Assembly: GCA_946891915.1 (NCBI GenBank)
Contig: CAMPNN010000026.1
Coordinates: forward strand, 1-16,861
From: an uncultured Bifidobacteriaceae bacterium
GTDB taxonomy: Bacteria; Actinomycetota; Actinomycetes; Actinomycetales; Bifidobacteriaceae
Direction of reading: 5' to 3'
DNA: 16,861 bases
Shown piece by piece: positions 15,462 through 16,861 of the stretch. The translations under genes and the position numbers were made by a program. Under the pieces are notes generated by a model, which was not told the DNA's origin, searched no databases, and was given only the letters and a program-made list of their open reading frames with translations. Positions within the stretch are counted from its first letter, which is position 1. Each line of letters opens with the position of its first letter.

Positions 15462-15745
15462 TGTGGCGCGAGTTTTGTGGGATTTCTCTCCTCGAACGTC
15501 CCGTCCTTCGTCGCTCTGACTGTTAAAGGATTTTTGTGTCTGCTTTGTTCTTAAATGAATGTTGCTTCCTCAGTCCTCTTTTAGTTCTCGTAGAGAAATC
15601 CCCCAAACTCTGCGTGCTTAATCTTTAATAACCGTGTTTTATCGCAGAGATTTTTCGATTTTTCTTCTTCGCTCGGCTTGTCAGCAGCCTTCGGCTCTGA
15701 CGTCCGCCTTCGTTCAGTGCGAAAAATCTCAAATCTCTACCACAC
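15462..15745. repeat. 284-bp interspersed repeat, copy A
   Basis: Matches 16578-16861 at a constant offset of 1116 with about eight substitutions and no net gaps. Module 1 has inverted arms GGGATTTCTCT (15479-15489) and AGAGAAATCCC (15592-15602). Module 2 has GAGATTTTTCG (15647-15657) and CGAAAAATCTC (15720-15730), with an inner GTCAG/CTGAC hairpin capped at AGCCTTCGGCT. No transposase or convincing ORF. The remaining gap to rsmD (15746-15954) holds only a 12-bp palindrome, TTTTCCGGAAAA, at 15897-15908. Confidence 0.93.
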
Positions 15746-15954
15746 TGGTATTCGTACACTAAAGTCGCAAAACAAACTGTGGGTTGGTGTGTGGTATGTG
15801 TGCCTGGCGTGATGTGTGCAGAAGCAATGATGCTAGTGTTCTTTAAGCAATAAATACTCAACGTAAGCAGAGCAATACTGCAAAGCTACAGGAACGTTTT
15901 CCGGAAAATTACGCGGCATTTATTTCCGTTTGAGGCTGCAGTTAAGCTATAAGT

Positions 15955-16539
15955 ATGCATATTATTGCCGGACGTTTCAAATCTCTGCCGCTCACTTCGG
16001 CGCAATCATGTACGAGGCCTACTACGGATCGCACGAAGGAAGCCATTTTTTCGCGACTTGATTCGTGGAATGTTATGGAAGATGCGCGCGTGCTCGATTT
16101 GTTTGCAGGCACTGGTGCGCTTGGTGTTGAGGCGCTTTCTCGAGGCGCTCGCGAGTTGGTTTCGGTTGAGGCGAATGCTCAGGCGGCGGCTCTTATACTT
16201 CGTACTGCGAAGACGTTGCAGAGTGCGAAAGCGTGGGATAGTGCGCTTTCGATGCGCGTGGTTCGTAAGCGCGCGGAGCAGTTCGTTGCGGATTATAGTG
16301 GGGAAGCGTTTGAGTTGGTGTTTATTGATCCGCCGTATGCTTACGAAACTGCGGATTGCGAAAATTTATTGGCTTCGATGATTGCGCATGGTGTTGCGAG
16401 CGTTGCGGCAGATACGTTGATTGTGCTTGAGCGTAGTGCGCGTAGTGTTATGCCGTTGATTCCGGATGGGTGGGAGCTGTTTGATACGCGTAATTACGGC
16501 GAAACTGCTGTGCTGTTTATTCAGCCTTCTCGCGACTAA
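15955..16539 (+). CDS. rsmD: 16S rRNA (guanine-966 N2)-methyltransferase RsmD
   Basis: 194 aa, normal length. Methylates G966 of 16S rRNA during 30S assembly using S-adenosylmethionine. Marks: MHIIAGRFK start typical of the family, RPTTDRTKEAIF (21-32), SAM-binding LDLFAGTGALGVEA (47-60), and catalytic DPPY (125-128). The ATG at 15955 is set by the conserved N-terminus; no good ribosome site is seen. A TATAAG lies directly before the start but is too close to serve as its -10. Actinobacterial gene order often has rsmD right after recG; here about 5 kb of nucleoside genes separate them. Both flanks carry the 284-bp repeat. Confidence 0.95.
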   Translation: MHIIAGRFKSLPLTSAQSCTRPTTDRTKEAIFSRLDSWNVMEDARVLDLFAGTGALGVEALSRGARELVSVEANAQAAALILRTAKTLQSAKAWDSALSMRVVRKRAEQFVADYSGEAFELVFIDPPYAYETADCENLLASMIAHGVASVAADTLIVLERSARSVMPLIPDGWELFDTRNYGETAVLFIQPSRD

Positions 16540-16577
16540 TTTATTTTTCGGCTTCGTTACAATCTGTTTTTCTTTGC

Positions 16578-16861
16578 TGTGGCGCGAGTTTGGGGGGATT
16601 TCTCTCCTCGAACGTCCCGTCCTTCGTCGCTCTGACTGTTAGAGGCTTTTTGTGTCTGCTTTGTTCTTTAAAGAATGTTGCTTCCTCAGTCCTCTTTTAG
16701 TTCTCGTAGAGAAATCCCCCAAACTCTGCGTGCTTAATCGTTAATAACCGTGTCTTATCGCAGAGATTTTTCGATTTTTCTTCTTCGCTCGGCTTGTCAG
16801 CAGCCTTCGGCTCTGACGTCCGCCTTCGTTCAGTGCGAAAAATCTCAAATCTCTACCACAC
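16578..16861. repeat. 284-bp interspersed repeat, copy B (runs to window edge)
   Basis: Second copy, about 97% identical by eye to 15462-15745 and possibly continuing past the window. Module 1 is more complete here: inverted arms 16586-16613 and 16700-16726 pair over about 25 positions, with a perfect 13-bp core (GGGGGATTTCTCT at 16593-16605, AGAGAAATCCCCC at 16708-16720). Module 2 matches copy A. Confidence 0.93.

Noticed and set aside
15625..15861. 78-codon minus-strand frame in copy A of the 284-bp repeat
   Set aside because: It crosses the structured repeat, runs beyond its boundary and has no family resemblance; the stems explain the conservation better than coding.
15930..15953. Promoter TTGAGG...TATAAG for rsmD
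   Set aside because: Spacing is only 12 nt, and the -10 would place the transcript start inside the coding region.
15462..16861. Composite transposon carrying rsmD
   Set aside because: The flanking copies encode no transposase, and rsmD is a core gene. Recombination is possible, but transposition is unsupported.

Overview
The window looks like chromosomal DNA of a low-to-mid GC actinobacterium of the Bifidobacteriaceae, most likely Gardnerella or a close relative. This rests on the gene content (a mevalonate-pathway block next to rpmB and recG, with rsmD further on), the protein sequences, and AT-rich spacers full of short repeats. It is recognition from memory, not a database result. All recognisable genes lie on the + strand except the first.

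Layout. (1) 47-1402, minus strand: an AbiEi-like winged-helix protein with a C-terminal DUF559/Vsr-like nuclease domain, probably accessory DNA, with a likely leaderless start. (2) 1403-1829: a 55-bp repeat array, inverted relative to later arrays, and the probable mevalonate kinase promoter. (3) 1830-3065: mevalonate kinase. (4) 3066-3837: a six-unit 55-bp array, a candidate promoter framed by an inverted repeat, and an 18-unit minisatellite of 14/11-bp units. (5) 3838-7502: diphosphomevalonate decarboxylase, overlapping by 4 nt a single 834-codon gene that joins phosphomevalonate kinase to type 2 isopentenyl-diphosphate isomerase. Together these genes convert mevalonate to IPP and DMAPP. HMG-CoA synthase and reductase are not in the window. 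(6) 7656-7910: zinc-ribbon ribosomal protein L28 and its terminator. (7) 7911-8489: repeat-packed spacer (65-bp direct repeat, 55-bp array, two tall hairpins). (8) 8490-10889: RecG helicase. (9) 11248-15370: a nucleoside-use group comprising an HTH-PfkB protein related to pseudouridine kinase, a ribonucleoside hydrolase and a 14-TM MFS transporter, each behind its own spacer. (10) 15955-16539: RsmD 16S rRNA methyltransferase, flanked by two nearly identical 284-bp direct repeats; the second reaches the window edge.

The genes are mostly familiar families. The unusual material is the non-coding repeat landscape (at least three unrelated families), in-frame simple-repeat insertions in at least five proteins, the PMK-isomerase fusion, and the altered catalytic motifs of the HTH-kinase. 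No complete defence system, transposase, integrase, tRNA, rRNA or CRISPR array was seen.
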